This document shows, piece after piece, positions 17,109 to 26,830 of a stretch of DNA of 64,000 bases (the stretch's first letter is position 1; every line of letters begins with the position of its first letter). The translations under genes and the position numbers were made by a program. Source of the stretch: Chitinophaga sp. CF118 (GTDB taxonomy: Bacteria > Bacteroidota > Bacteroidia > Chitinophagales > Chitinophagaceae). The notes below the pieces were generated by a model, which saw only the letters and a list, made by a program, of their open reading frames with translations, was not told the DNA's origin and ran no database searches. Where the stretch lies: positions 372,001 through 436,000 of the forward strand of contig NZ_FOMK01000001.1 in NCBI RefSeq assembly GCF_900112615.1. The letters run 5' to 3'.

Positions 17109-19055
17109 TTAAAAAATAAATTCCACTGGTAAGATAAGTTTCACCTCTGTACCTGTGGCTATACCGGTTCCATCTTCCAGGTCTGTTATATTTACGTTTG
17201 CTTCTTTGGTATTGTTAATTTTCCGGATCAGATCTATCCTTCCTTCCGTCACTTTCATGCCCATCGAACGGTGTGTTTGTCCCTTCTTTTCTTTAATTTC
17301 TATTGCCTTTTTCCTACCTATTCCATTATCCGTAACTATACAAGTAAGAGTACGTCCTTTCAGGGTAACATTTATTTCAAGCAGTCCTTTACCTGACTTA
17401 TGTACAAGACCGTGCCAGATAGCATTTTCCACATATGGTTGAATGATCATGGGTGGGATCAGCACCTCCTCCTCATTAATATCTACCGCCACATTAATTA
17501 TATAATCAAACACATCATTGCAGCGTAGTTTTTCAAGATCAAGATACAAACGTAACGATTCCAGTTCTTTATTAAGTGAAATAAAAGTATACTGAGTGTT
17601 ATCAAGGATCATACGCATTAAACGCGAAAACTTGGTAAGATAGTCTGATGCCTCCTCCTGATTATTACTCCAGATAAAGCGATGAATGGAACTGAGTGAG
17701 TTAAAAATAAAGTGAGGATTCATTTGCGCACGCAGAGAGCGGAGCTCCAGTTGCAGGGTATGTTTATTGGTTTCCAGGTTCCGGTGGCGGATATAAAAGA
17801 AGCCTCCCACCATAAGCATCAGCAGGAAACCTGCCAATGACATAATATACACAACATTACGCTTGGTGCGCAATTCTCCCAGCTGTTTATCATGTTCCAG
17901 CAGCTTGATCTGGTTATCTTTCCTGTCCACCTCATAGATAGCCTGTGTCTGCGCAAGTGCCTGTGAAGATGTTTCATCCAGCAAACTATCCTTATACAGC
18001 AATGATTTATCCATAAACTCCAGTGACTTTTCAAAATCACCACTTGCTTTATAATCTGCGGCCAATGCTTTATAAGCATCCATCAGCATTGATTTAAAAC
18101 GCCACAGCAAACTGATACTGATAGATGCCTGGATATATTTCCGGGCTTCCTCATGCTTCCCCTGGAGGCTCCATAACTTACCTATGCTCAGATTGCTTTC
18201 CGCTACATGCACCTTATCTTCCACTTTACTATTCACAATCAATGCTTTATTGAGATATTCAAGGGCATGTGCATAGTCTTTCTTCTCCTTATAGGCAGCA
18301 CCGAGCGAGTTGTAACAGATTGTTAGTCCGGTACTATTATTTAATTGCTGATTTACAGCCAGCGATTTCTTATAATAATCAATCGCCAGGTCCAGTTTGC
18401 CTAATCCCTGGTAAGCATATCCAATATTTCCCAGGTTAATAGCCACTCCAAGGCTATTCTCATTTTTATGTTCGAGTTGCAATGCCTTATTAAAATGGAC
18501 AATAGCATCATCATACTTTCCCGTTGAAAGTTGAATATTACCTATACTGTTAATAGCCACACAAATATTACGGACATCGTTAATTTTCTCGGCCAGTTGT
18601 AATGCTCTGAAATGGTATCCGAATGCTTTTTCCAATTTATCCTGCCGGCGATAGTCTACACCGGTATTATTTAAAGCAATAGTTAACAGCAGATCATTTT
18701 TTGCTTCTGCCGCATATTTAACTGCCTTTTCATGATAGTCTGAAGCCAGAATATATTCTGATTTATTTCTTTTGGAAATGCCCAGTTCATTGTAAACGCT
18801 GAACAAGCCACGAAAATATCTGAGATGCTGAGCGGTAACAATTGCATCCTGGAAAAAGGGATTTTCCATTTTATGCTGATCAAAGTAATGCCCCATGGAC
18901 TTTCCTTTATCGATCAGCCAATTTACTTTACTGGTATCATTGGGCAATAGTCTGGCAGAATCCAGTGTATGGAAAACGAGGATAGAATCCTGCCCGTATG
19001 TGTCCCCCTTTGTAAAAACGAACAAGATAAATAAGAAATAATAGCCTTTAAGCAT
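17109..19055 (-). CDS. TPR-domain LytS-type sensor histidine kinase
   Basis: A 648-aa membrane kinase. A signal peptide or anchor (about residues 1-20) is followed by a periplasmic array of tetratricopeptide repeats (about 60-370; e.g. LNNTGVDYRRQDKLEKAFGY, NLGNIGYAYQGLGKLDLAID). A coiled coil and one membrane helix follow (VYIMSLAGFLLMLMVGGFFYI, about 398-420). The His kinase domain has the phospho-acceptor in LRAQMNPHFIFNSLSSIHRF (about residue 445), and a GHKL ATPase with the N-box VENAIWHGLVHKSGKG and G-box DNGIGRKKA. The ligand is unknown; TPRs point to a protein partner. It is cotranscribed with the LytTR gene. Confidence 0.92.
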   Translation of the reverse strand: MLKGYYFLFILFVFTKGDTYGQDSILVFHTLDSARLLPNDTSKVNWLIDKGKSMGHYFDQHKMENPFFQDAIVTAQHLRYFRGLFSVYNELGISKRNKSEYILASDYHEKAVKYAAEAKNDLLLTIALNNTGVDYRRQDKLEKAFGYHFRALQLAEKINDVRNICVAINSIGNIQLSTGKYDDAIVHFNKALQLEHKNENSLGVAINLGNIGYAYQGLGKLDLAIDYYKKSLAVNQQLNNSTGLTICYNSLGAAYKEKKDYAHALEYLNKALIVNSKVEDKVHVAESNLSIGKLWSLQGKHEEARKYIQASISISLLWRFKSMLMDAYKALAADYKASGDFEKSLEFMDKSLLYKDSLLDETSSQALAQTQAIYEVDRKDNQIKLLEHDKQLGELRTKRNVVYIMSLAGFLLMLMVGGFFYIRHRNLETNKHTLQLELRSLRAQMNPHFIFNSLSSIHRFIWSNNQEEASDYLTKFSRLMRMILDNTQYTFISLNKELESLRLYLDLEKLRCNDVFDYIINVAVDINEEEVLIPPMIIQPYVENAIWHGLVHKSGKGLLEINVTLKGRTLTCIVTDNGIGRKKAIEIKEKKGQTHRSMGMKVTEGRIDLIRKINNTKEANVNITDLEDGTGIATGTEVKLILPVEFIF

Positions 19056-19084
19056 GCAACAGCGAGGTATACCACAAGTTAGTT

Positions 19085-19114
19085 AAAAAAGCGAAAGGGC
19101 GAAAGAATTCGCCC
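19085..19114 (-). terminator. Terminator 30 nt upstream of the TPR kinase start
   Basis: GGGCGAA pairs with TTCGCCC (19097-19114), followed on the minus strand by CTTTCGCTTTTTT. It ends transcription arriving from cmk, or from a short RNA in 19115-19483. It could also act as a leader terminator of the kinase operon. Confidence 0.6.
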
Positions 19115-19483
19115 CTTCTTCCTATTAACCGAATACACCTACTGAAAACATGGACTCGAACAGGCGAACCCGCCTTGCCCACATTAAGTTCAAATATTAC
19201 TAGCCACAACGCCTGAATATATAAGTGTCAAATTAATCACGGTTAATAGCAGGTCTCCGGATACAGCTATGATAAGACCTTAAATGATCTTTATAGACTT
19301 CTCTAGACCACTTGAAAAAATATAATGATGATTTGAAAACGATAAGCTGCGTTCAAAACAATACAGTAATAATAAAATGTAGGAAATTCTGGAGGATGTG
19401 GAAAATTATGCAGGGTTTCTCTACCGTAACAAAACCGGTAATAGAACAAATTTAATAAAGGTTTCTCTAATATTCTAATAAAT
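19115..19483. other. Intergenic region with no gene seen
   Basis: The stretch holds no credible ORF. It includes a T-loop-like GTTCGAGTCC on the minus strand (about 19152-19161) that does not fold into a tRNA. The kinase promoter must lie near its left end or within it, but I could not identify one with confidence. Confidence 0.4.
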
Positions 19484-20173
19484 TCAGGAAGATTGTACCA
19501 TAATTACGTCATCCACCCATTGCATCACCAATTTAAGCTGCTCATTCAGACTTAACTGACTGTTATCCAATATAATAGCATCTTCAGCTTTTCGTAGGGG
19601 GCTAATTTCTCTGTTGGTGTCAATATAGTCGCGTAATTCCAGGTTTTCTCTTATTTCGTGAAGGGTAATGTTCTTGTTTTTGGCGTACAACTCTTTAAAT
19701 CTGCGTTCCACACGAATGGCGGTATCTGCCGTCATGAATATTTTCAGTTCTGCATGGGGAAATACAGTAGTTCCAATATCCCGGCCATCCATTACAATAC
19801 CCCGCTGCTCTCCCATTTGCTGTTGCTGTGCTACAGCGAATTCGCGCACTTCTTTTACTGCGGCTACTTCACTTACCCTTTCTGCTACGAGCATCTCACG
19901 GATCAGATGTTCTACATTCTCCCCGTTCAGATTCATTTCTGACAACATTGTGATCGGGTTATACACAAATTCCAGGGTGATACTAGCCAGGGCTTCATTC
20001 ACTTCATCCACGTTATTCCAATCCACAAGATTCTGTATGAAATACAGGGTTATTGCACGATACATGGCTCCGCTGTCTATGTACACATAATCCAGTTCTC
20101 CGGCCAGTTGCTTAGCCAAAGTGCTCTTCCCACAGGAAGAATAACCATCTATTGTGATAATAACTTTTTTCAA
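19484..20173 (-). CDS. cmk: Cytidylate kinase
   Basis: Phosphorylates CMP/dCMP with ATP, in the cytosol. With the TTG start at 20173 it is 229 aa, matching the family length of about 227, and begins directly with the P-loop strand KKVIITIDGYSSCGKSTLAK. Other marks: YIDSGAMYRAITLYF, the CMP-binding DGRDIGTTVFPHAELKIFMT, and the lid-region ERRFKELYAKN. The frame is open to an ATG at 20245, but those 24 codons are hydrophobic, unlike the family, and overlap a possible promoter (TAACTTTA). An alternative TTG lies two codons upstream. It follows the secreted-protein cluster on the same strand, after 119 bp. Confidence 0.93.
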   Translation of the reverse strand: MKKVIITIDGYSSCGKSTLAKQLAGELDYVYIDSGAMYRAITLYFIQNLVDWNNVDEVNEALASITLEFVYNPITMLSEMNLNGENVEHLIREMLVAERVSEVAAVKEVREFAVAQQQQMGEQRGIVMDGRDIGTTVFPHAELKIFMTADTAIRVERRFKELYAKNKNITLHEIRENLELRDYIDTNREISPLRKAEDAIILDNSQLSLNEQLKLVMQWVDDVIMVQSS

Positions 20174-20292
20174 AACCAAGGTAATTAAAATGCTTACGGG
20201 AAAGAACGACAGTGTAAAGTTAAAGGAAAAATGGAAAATTTCCATTTCAGATACATAATTGTATCTCTGATAATTATACAGAAACCCATTTT

Positions 20293-21369
20293 TTAAATAG
20301 GACTGGATATTGATATGATGAACCAGTAAGTACCGTCCGACTGCAAAGTAGCGCTCCCCCCATCAGTCAGATTAAAACCGGTATTGCTGTCATCTCCATC
20401 AAAACTGCTCCCATTGGAGCTTACTGCAACATCAGCAGCTCCTGTAGCCCGTTTTATCACGAATACTCTGCCTGTACGGCCAGTAGCTGACGGTAAAGTA
20501 ATGGTAACAGGTCCATCTGCAGTACCACTTCTTACAACGGTATAATCATCGTCACCTACAGTAGTGCCTGTCGTTACAACTCTTATTGGGAGAGTGGACG
20601 CCGCTCCGCCCGACAGGCTGCTTAATTTTTTCTTCCACACCTTTCCCTGGTCTATCAGCAGTACTGTATCTTTTGTATCATCCACTCCAATTTGCGGAAG
20701 AAAAAGGTCCTGCGTAATAGTGGTGCCAGTCGCACTGCCAATAGATACCGAAGTACCATAAATAATATTAACATCTCCACTGATCAGTTGTATAGGCTGC
20801 GTAGCAGAAGTCGAAATCATAATTTGTCCTGTGGTGGATGTCATTCCATTACCAAGAACAAAGGAGCCATTGGCGAATAATGCTCCGTTAAATATTTTAC
20901 TACCGGAAAATATCTGAGATCCTGTGCTCATAAAACCATTCACAGTAGCAGAAGCATTCGGGATATTCAGAGTGTGAGTTCCCCCGGTAGAAGTAATTGC
21001 GTAACCACCCGCAGTTAGGTTAGTAGTCTTAAACAACTGCACAGAAGCATTGAGTCCATTGAGGGAAGTAATTCCGCTACCTCCCGCTGCCGCCAGATTC
21101 TGCCATGTATTATTGGCACGTATATACAGGCTTTGATTTGGTATATAGTAGATGATCATCCCATCAGGAGAATTTTGAAGTGTGGGGAGTGTAAGATCTG
21201 AGATCCTTGGTAACAATAATCCCTGCGTTTTGCTATCCAGCTCCAGTAATGCAGACTTTTGTATGGCGCCTGGATTATCTCCCAGCTTCAACTGGGCACG
21301 CGTAAGTGTGGATGTAAATAACAGCAGTATTAATAACTGAACTGCGTACAGATTTAGTTGTGCTTTCAT
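20293..21369 (-). CDS. Secreted fibre-like protein, paralogue 4 of the cluster
   Basis: A 358-aa exported protein of unknown function. The signal peptide ends near residue 25 (LLLFTSTLTRAQ). Next comes the shared N-terminal module of this cluster (about 26-95): LKLGDNPGAIQKSALLELDS, then QGLLLPRISD, PDGMIIYYIPNQSLYIR and NTWQNLA. A Gly/Thr/Ser-rich beta region with tail-fibre character follows. A C-terminal cap domain (about 265-358) reads ITLPSATGRTGRVFVIKRAT, then LQSDGTYWFIIS. The same cap type ends the protein encoded at 29045-30862. No sorting tail is visible. It lies downstream of three relatives on the same strand. Confidence 0.82.
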   Translation of the reverse strand: MKAQLNLYAVQLLILLLFTSTLTRAQLKLGDNPGAIQKSALLELDSKTQGLLLPRISDLTLPTLQNSPDGMIIYYIPNQSLYIRANNTWQNLAAAGGSGITSLNGLNASVQLFKTTNLTAGGYAITSTGGTHTLNIPNASATVNGFMSTGSQIFSGSKIFNGALFANGSFVLGNGMTSTTGQIMISTSATQPIQLISGDVNIIYGTSVSIGSATGTTITQDLFLPQIGVDDTKDTVLLIDQGKVWKKKLSSLSGGAASTLPIRVVTTGTTVGDDDYTVVRSGTADGPVTITLPSATGRTGRVFVIKRATGAADVAVSSNGSSFDGDDSNTGFNLTDGGSATLQSDGTYWFIISISSPI

Positions 21370-21602
21370 AGGTATTGTAGGTATGGTATAACTCAGGCCG
21401 ACGTGCTTTCTAAAGTGTCTCTAACGTTTGCAAGAAACACTTTGCAACGCATGTCATATAAAGTTAATGGGAAAACAGGGAAATGGTATACGGGAGATGG
21501 AGAATAGAGGGCTTGTACTCAAAGATCCTTAAACAACAACACCAGAAATTTCCTATTCAGGTAACTTCTGGTGTTGTTGTTTAAGAAATGATAGATTTTG
21601 TA

Positions 21603-24600
21603 TTAGTAGTTAATAATAGTGATACTAAATTTACTGTTGTTAGGAAGTGAAGTGGTACCATTTGTATTTATGAACTTGACGGTAACGACACCAGCGGTTA
21701 ATACATATGCAGCACCAATACCTATTGCTCCAGGAAGTGCTGCCTGAGGACTTACCATAACTGTAGATGTGGTAGTCGCCCCTGCTATATTAAATGTTAC
21801 CAATAATGGTGTTGTCGTAACAACGTTTGCTGCCCCAGATGTAGTTCCTACTGCCCTGATAACATTTGTAAGAACAGTACCCCCAACTCCCAACTGTACT
21901 GTACCTTCCACATCCAGCAATGCACTTGGAGTACTTGTACCAATCCCGACGTTTCCACCGTTCTGCAAGAACAACCTGTAATCTGCCACATTTGATTCTA
22001 CGAAATTCAACCCGGAACCCAATAGATTCCAATGCCACTTCATAGTTCCGGTAGAATCCTGGAAAGCCAGTACATCAACACCATTGGCCCGAATAACAAC
22101 CGGATGGCCATTATAAGAGCTTGCACCATTAAAGAGAGAAACAGTCTTAAGCGCATATAGACCTGTTCCTTTTGTACCACGGAAGAGTTCATTATTATTA
22201 TATTTCAGCACCATAGGCTGATCTACAGTAGTACCCAGGAAACTGGTTGCAGTCGTATTACTATTACCTGTGAAGAGCCAGTTGGTAGCAGCTGTTTCTA
22301 CTTCAGGCCCCCAGGTACTACTAGCTGCATCCCATTTTAGGATATAATTATCCGTAGGAGCAACTGCAGAAACTCTTCTCCCTTGTAATTCACTGGCATT
22401 CCAGATAGCAAGAGAACTATCTGCATATAAAGTACCAGCAGTAGTGAGCTTTATAGAATTGTCCAGAGAAACTTCCTGTACACTTCCTGTACTTGCGGTA
22501 TATCTTCCCAATAATTTCTGTGTAGTTACATCCTGTATTTTAGCATAAGTAACCGCCTTTGCAGCGATGGTGTTTGCCGCAATAGTACCTGTAACATCAC
22601 CACCCAAAGCTGAATAAGAAAGTGTAGTACCATTACTGGTCAACACTGTTCCGCTGGCACCGACAGTCGATAAAGCCGTTCCACCTTGTGCGATTGGTAC
22701 AATACCTGTAATGCTACTAAAAGGAAGTGAAGGAATATCAGCAGCTACCAGTGGCCGGAAAGTTGGTGCTGCAGCAGCACCTGTATTGGGTCCTGCAAAT
22801 ATTGTATTAGCAGTTTGTGTTTGTAATGTAGTCGCAATAGTACCATTTGCAGTAAGCGGAGAACCAGTAACGCTAAAAATTGATGGCATGGTCAACCCTA
22901 CTGATGTTAAGGTTCCCGTATTATTATCTGTAGCTCCTTCCCATGCAGTACCATTCCATTTTAATACCTGTCCTGCAGTTGGTGCTAATGGAGAAAGTGC
23001 TTTTCCTTGTAGTTTACTTGCATTCCATATTGCCAGTGAACTATCTGCATATAATATACCCCCGGTTGTTAGTTTCAGAGAATTATCCAATGAGACTTCC
23101 TGTACACTTCCCGTACTCGCAGTATATCTTCCTAATAATTTCTGTGTGGTTACATTCTGTATTTTAGCATAAGTAACAACTCCTGCACCAATCGTATTAC
23201 TACCACTTGCTCCTGTAACATCTCCTGCCAGTGTAACTGACGGAGTCGCATAAGAAAGTGTAGTACCATTACTGGTCAACACTGTTCCGCTGGCACCAAC
23301 AGTCGATAAAGCTGTTCCACCTTGTGCGATCGGCACAATACCTGTAATGTTACTAAAAGGAAGTGAAGGAATATCAGCAGCGGTCAGTGTGCGGTAAGCC
23401 ATACTAGTTCCATTACTAGTTAAAAAAGTTCCATTTGCACCAACAGTAGTTAAATTCGTTCCCCCCTGTGCGATAGGTACAACACCTGTGATGTTACTGA
23501 AAGGTAATGCAGGAATATCAGCAGCTACCAGAGAACGGAAAGTTGGTGCAGCTGCAGCACCTGTATTTGGACCGGCAAAGACAATATTAGCTGTCTGGTT
23601 TTGCAGGGTAGTCGCTATAGTACCATTTGCAGTAAGCGGTGAACCAGCAACGCTAAAAATAGATGGCATTGTTAAACCTACAGAGGTTAGTCCCACAGTT
23701 GGTGTTACATATGAAAGCGTTGTTCCATTACTTGTTAACACAGTTCCATTAGCACCAACAGTAGTCAAGTTTGTTCCTCCCTGTGCGATAGGTACAACAC
23801 CAGTAATATTACTAAAAGGCAATGAAGGAATATCAGCAGCAGTAAGTGTGCGGTAAGCCATGTTTGTTCCGTTACTGGTTAAAAAAGTTCCGTTAGCACC
23901 AACAGTAGTTAACCCTGTTCCTCCCTGTGTAACAGGTACAGTTCCAGTGATCTTACTGAAAGGCAGGCTTGGAATATCGGCAGCGGCCAGCGTACGGTAA
24001 GCTATACTTGTACCATTACTGGTTAAAAAAGTTCCATTAGCACCAACAGTAGTTAAGTCCGTTCCTCCTTGTGCGATAGGTACAACACCGGTAATGTTAC
24101 TGAAAGGTAATGCAGGAATATCAGCAGCTACCAGCGTACGAAAAGTTGGTGTCGCTGCAGCACCTGTGTTTGGTCCTCCCCAAAACGTATTGGCAGCTTG
24201 TGTTTGCAATCCGAGTCCAATGCTGCCGTTGGCAGTAAGTGGTGAACCGGTAACTGTAAAAATTGATGGAGCAGTTAAACCTACAGAAGATAAACTGCCG
24301 GTATTATCATCTGCCGCAGGAGCCCATGTAGTTCCATTCCATTTTAGTACCTGTCCGGTAGTAGCACCAGCTTGTGCCATCTTAGCACCGGTTACAGCTC
24401 CAGCTGCTATCGCAGGAGTAGGATATGTTCCTGTAAGATCTCCACCGGCAGCACCTGTTGGAGGCAATCCCGTCAATCGTTTCTTCCACACTTTTCCGTT
24501 ATCAATCAGCAATACACTATCTTTTGTATTATCTACCACAATATTAGGCAACAACAGATCCTGATTAGCCGTTAAATTATCGTTGAAAGTTTTTGCACCG

Positions 24601-25061
24601 GCAAAGGTCTGCGCACCTGTATTAATAAAACCACTATAAGAAGTTGTAGCATCAGGTAGGTTCACAAAATGATTCCCTCCTACGGTGCTGATAGAAGCAG
24701 GAGCAGCATTACTCGTAGCAGTAATCGTTTGTACCGGAACGGTAGATCCATTCATAGAAGTAATGGCTTGCCCTTCTGGTATCAGTTTCTGCCAGGCACC
24801 ATTTGCACGTATACACAAACTGTTGTTTAGCGTAAGGAAGATGATCATCCCATCTGGAGAAGCTTTGATAGTTGCCAGCGTTGTGTCTGTAATGCGTGGT
24901 AATAATAAACCCTGCGATTTACTTTCTAATTCGAGCAATGCTGATTTTTGCATTGTACCAGGATTATCTCCCAGCTTTAACTGTTGTGCATTCAACAATG
25001 AAGATGACAATAAAAAGAGTGTCAAAAGTTGAACAATGCGTACGTAAAATTTTGTCTTCAT
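21603..25061 (-). CDS. Giant secreted fibre-like protein with ~46-aa tandem repeats
   Basis: An exported protein of 1152 aa from the ATG at 25061 (an upstream in-frame start at 25079 would add six residues). After a signal peptide ending in SSLLNAQ comes the cluster's shared module (LKLGDNPGTMQKSALLELES, QGLLLPRITD, SPDGMIIFL). The middle holds six copies of a repeat with core ADIPxLPFSNITGVVPIAQG followed by GTxLTTVGANGTxLTSNGT, interleaved with longer blocks (SVGLTMPSIFSVTGSPLTAN; AAAPTFRxLVA). Such repeats are typical of phage tail fibres and some bacterial surface proteins. A late motif NVGIGTSTPSALLDVEG resembles fibre pre-tip regions. It probably forms an elongated surface fibre; binding target unknown. 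Confidence 0.85.
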   Translation of the reverse strand: MKTKFYVRIVQLLTLFLLSSSLLNAQQLKLGDNPGTMQKSALLELESKSQGLLLPRITDTTLATIKASPDGMIIFLTLNNSLCIRANGAWQKLIPEGQAITSMNGSTVPVQTITATSNAAPASISTVGGNHFVNLPDATTSYSGFINTGAQTFAGAKTFNDNLTANQDLLLPNIVVDNTKDSVLLIDNGKVWKKRLTGLPPTGAAGGDLTGTYPTPAIAAGAVTGAKMAQAGATTGQVLKWNGTTWAPAADDNTGSLSSVGLTAPSIFTVTGSPLTANGSIGLGLQTQAANTFWGGPNTGAAATPTFRTLVAADIPALPFSNITGVVPIAQGGTDLTTVGANGTFLTSNGTSIAYRTLAAADIPSLPFSKITGTVPVTQGGTGLTTVGANGTFLTSNGTNMAYRTLTAADIPSLPFSNITGVVPIAQGGTNLTTVGANGTVLTSNGTTLSYVTPTVGLTSVGLTMPSIFSVAGSPLTANGTIATTLQNQTANIVFAGPNTGAAAAPTFRSLVAADIPALPFSNITGVVPIAQGGTNLTTVGANGTFLTSNGTSMAYRTLTAADIPSLPFSNITGIVPIAQGGTALSTVGASGTVLTSNGTTLSYATPSVTLAGDVTGASGSNTIGAGVVTYAKIQNVTTQKLLGRYTASTGSVQEVSLDNSLKLTTGGILYADSSLAIWNASKLQGKALSPLAPTAGQVLKWNGTAWEGATDNNTGTLTSVGLTMPSIFSVTGSPLTANGTIATTLQTQTANTIFAGPNTGAAAAPTFRPLVAADIPSLPFSSITGIVPIAQGGTALSTVGASGTVLTSNGTTLSYSALGGDVTGTIAANTIAAKAVTYAKIQDVTTQKLLGRYTASTGSVQEVSLDNSIKLTTAGTLYADSSLAIWNASELQGRRVSAVAPTDNYILKWDAASSTWGPEVETAATNWLFTGNSNTTATSFLGTTVDQPMVLKYNNNELFRGTKGTGLYALKTVSLFNGASSYNGHPVVIRANGVDVLAFQDSTGTMKWHWNLLGSGLNFVESNVADYRLFLQNGGNVGIGTSTPSALLDVEGTVQLGVGGTVLTNVIRAVGTTSGAANVVTTTPLLVTFNIAGATTTSTVMVSPQAALPGAIGIGAAYVLTAGVVTVKFINTNGTTSLPNNSKFSITIINY
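22620..24140 (-). repeat. Six-copy coding repeat in the giant fibre gene
   Basis: DNA-level repeats of about 140 bp encode the ADIPxLPFSNITG...LTSNGT units. Copies start near 24133, 23990, 23845, 23530, 23390 and 22750 (minus strand). Some neighbours are nearly identical at DNA level, which favours copy-number change by recombination. Confidence 0.85.
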
Positions 25062-25183
25062 AAAAATCAACTTGGGCATTAGTCAGGATATAAAAGAGGA
25101 AAATGCGCAGGTTGAAATACCTGCGCTTTTCTTCTATATTTTAAATACGTTCCTTTCTAAGATTATAAAAAACATCATAGGTA

Positions 25184-26752
25184 TCAATGGTCTATCACTA
25201 TTACTTTACAAACGTAGGCCTGCTTCTTGGTTTCCTTATATGTTAATACCAGGAAGTAAGTGCCTTTAGGCATATCTGTAATGTGTACCTGTCCGTTCTT
25301 CACTATATCCTGAGTGCGGATCGGCTGTCCCCATGTATCAAACACCTGCATCACCAGCGTCACCTTTATACCCTTGATATCAACCTTGAAATCACCAAAG
25401 TTCGGATTCGGATAAACAGTTACTTTTATTAACGGAGGCACTTCTCTTACATCTGTATACAGGTATCTGCCCGTAGAAGAAACTACCTTAATGCGATAGT
25501 AAGTCCATCCGTCGTAGCTATTACTATCTTCATAAAAATAATCCAGGCGGGATGTACTATTTCCTCCAGGTGCTTTGGTAGCAACAGTAGCTATTTTTGT
25601 AAATGCAGTTTCATTGTCATACATCCGCTCTATTTCAAAAACAGCATTATTGGTTTCACGGATAGTAGTCCATACCAGGTCTACAAGTGAATATGTTACA
25701 CGATAAGCATTAAAATGAATGATGTCAGCTGGCAGATAGGAAGTTACAGTTGTAAATTTGGTATAGTAGGAATTCATTCCCAATCCTGACGTAAACCCAC
25801 GTGCATGCATAGTAGCAGCGGATATCATCGGCTGTGCATTAAGAGTACCAGGACCCATATTATCATTCACACCATTACGAACTTCCCAGGCACCATTTAC
25901 AAAACGACTGATATAACTTTTATCCCTGTTTGGCACATAATCGATCCCTTCTTCAGAATCCATATGCTGCAATGTGAGGGCAACAGCTCCTGCACCAGCA
26001 TTTACCTGACCCATATTCCAGGTTTTGTATACTACACTGTCATTAATAGTATTACCGGAAACAGCAAGTTGGTATACACTATCAAATACTCTCGCTTTAA
26101 AATCATCTGCAGCGCCGTCGTAGACTACGCCCGCAGGTGCGTAATTAGTAGCAGTAGTACCTATAGGAAATACCAGTGGTCCAGCAGTAGTGGTTACTTT
26201 AGCGCGATACATGAATCCACCGGAGCTACCAGTACCTGTAACGACAAAACGCTGATCGTTATAGCCTGTAAGAGTCCCCGAATTATTATGCCCTACCATC
26301 AGGTTCCAGCCATTCAGGAAAATATGCCCATTGTTGAAATTAAGTGTGTTTCTTATTTTCAGATCATTAAGATCTGCCAGCAGAATCCCATTTGGGTTAG
26401 CTACTTCAAAATTGGGAAAACTCGCACCTGTTTTTGATGCCACGTTATAACCGCCAGCGACTATCTGCTGACCGTTAGTTGATGCAAAGCGGAAAGTACC
26501 GCCGGTACCATCTGTACCTGTAGCACTTTCATCATTCAGTAAAGCACCGAACCCATTGGTCCATTGCTTCCCCATGAAATAAAGAATAGAAGACGGGCTT
26601 GAACCCAATAATCCATCATTCGTGACATCACCAAAAAACGCTACGTTGCCATAACTCCATACCTTCCCTGCAGCAGGAATATAAGCCGCCTGCTGAGCGA
26701 AAGTATTTGTGAAAAAAATAAGGAAACATAATAAGAGTAAATTTCGTTTCAT
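25184..26752 (-). CDS. Secreted protein with T9SS type A sorting domain
   Basis: A 522-aa exported protein. The signal peptide is about residues 1-19 (LLLCFLIFFTNTFAQ). A beta-rich middle part has no family I recognise. The C-terminal 80 residues form a type IX secretion sorting domain: VTVYPNPNFGDFKVDIKG, a central strand set MQVFDTWGQPIRTQD, and the end MPKGTYFLVLTYKETKKQAY. Such proteins cross the outer membrane by T9SS and are released or anchored on the surface. It lies between two fibre-like paralogues on the same strand, so it may be their surface anchor or partner; that is inference. Confidence 0.85.
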   Translation of the reverse strand: MKRNLLLLCFLIFFTNTFAQQAAYIPAAGKVWSYGNVAFFGDVTNDGLLGSSPSSILYFMGKQWTNGFGALLNDESATGTDGTGGTFRFASTNGQQIVAGGYNVASKTGASFPNFEVANPNGILLADLNDLKIRNTLNFNNGHIFLNGWNLMVGHNNSGTLTGYNDQRFVVTGTGSSGGFMYRAKVTTTAGPLVFPIGTTATNYAPAGVVYDGAADDFKARVFDSVYQLAVSGNTINDSVVYKTWNMGQVNAGAGAVALTLQHMDSEEGIDYVPNRDKSYISRFVNGAWEVRNGVNDNMGPGTLNAQPMISAATMHARGFTSGLGMNSYYTKFTTVTSYLPADIIHFNAYRVTYSLVDLVWTTIRETNNAVFEIERMYDNETAFTKIATVATKAPGGNSTSRLDYFYEDSNSYDGWTYYRIKVVSSTGRYLYTDVREVPPLIKVTVYPNPNFGDFKVDIKGIKVTLVMQVFDTWGQPIRTQDIVKNGQVHITDMPKGTYFLVLTYKETKKQAYVCKVIVIDH

Positions 26753-26830
26753 GTATTTATTATGTTTTTACCATATTAAAGTCATTGTTTGTTATGCAAA
26801 CTTTGATTGTTTCCTTCTCAACATTGACAT

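Noticed and set aside
19140..19210. tRNA-like T-loop (GTTCGAGTCC on the minus strand)
   Set aside because: The flanking five-base arms do not pair and no acceptor, D or anticodon arm can be formed.
22620..24140. CRISPR array
   Set aside because: The regular repeats here are coding protein repeats of about 140 bp without spacers; no CRISPR array was seen anywhere in the window.
24094..24564. Plus-strand frames (22.7-24.6 kb) that look repetitive
   Set aside because: They mirror the repeat array of the giant fibre gene on the other strand.
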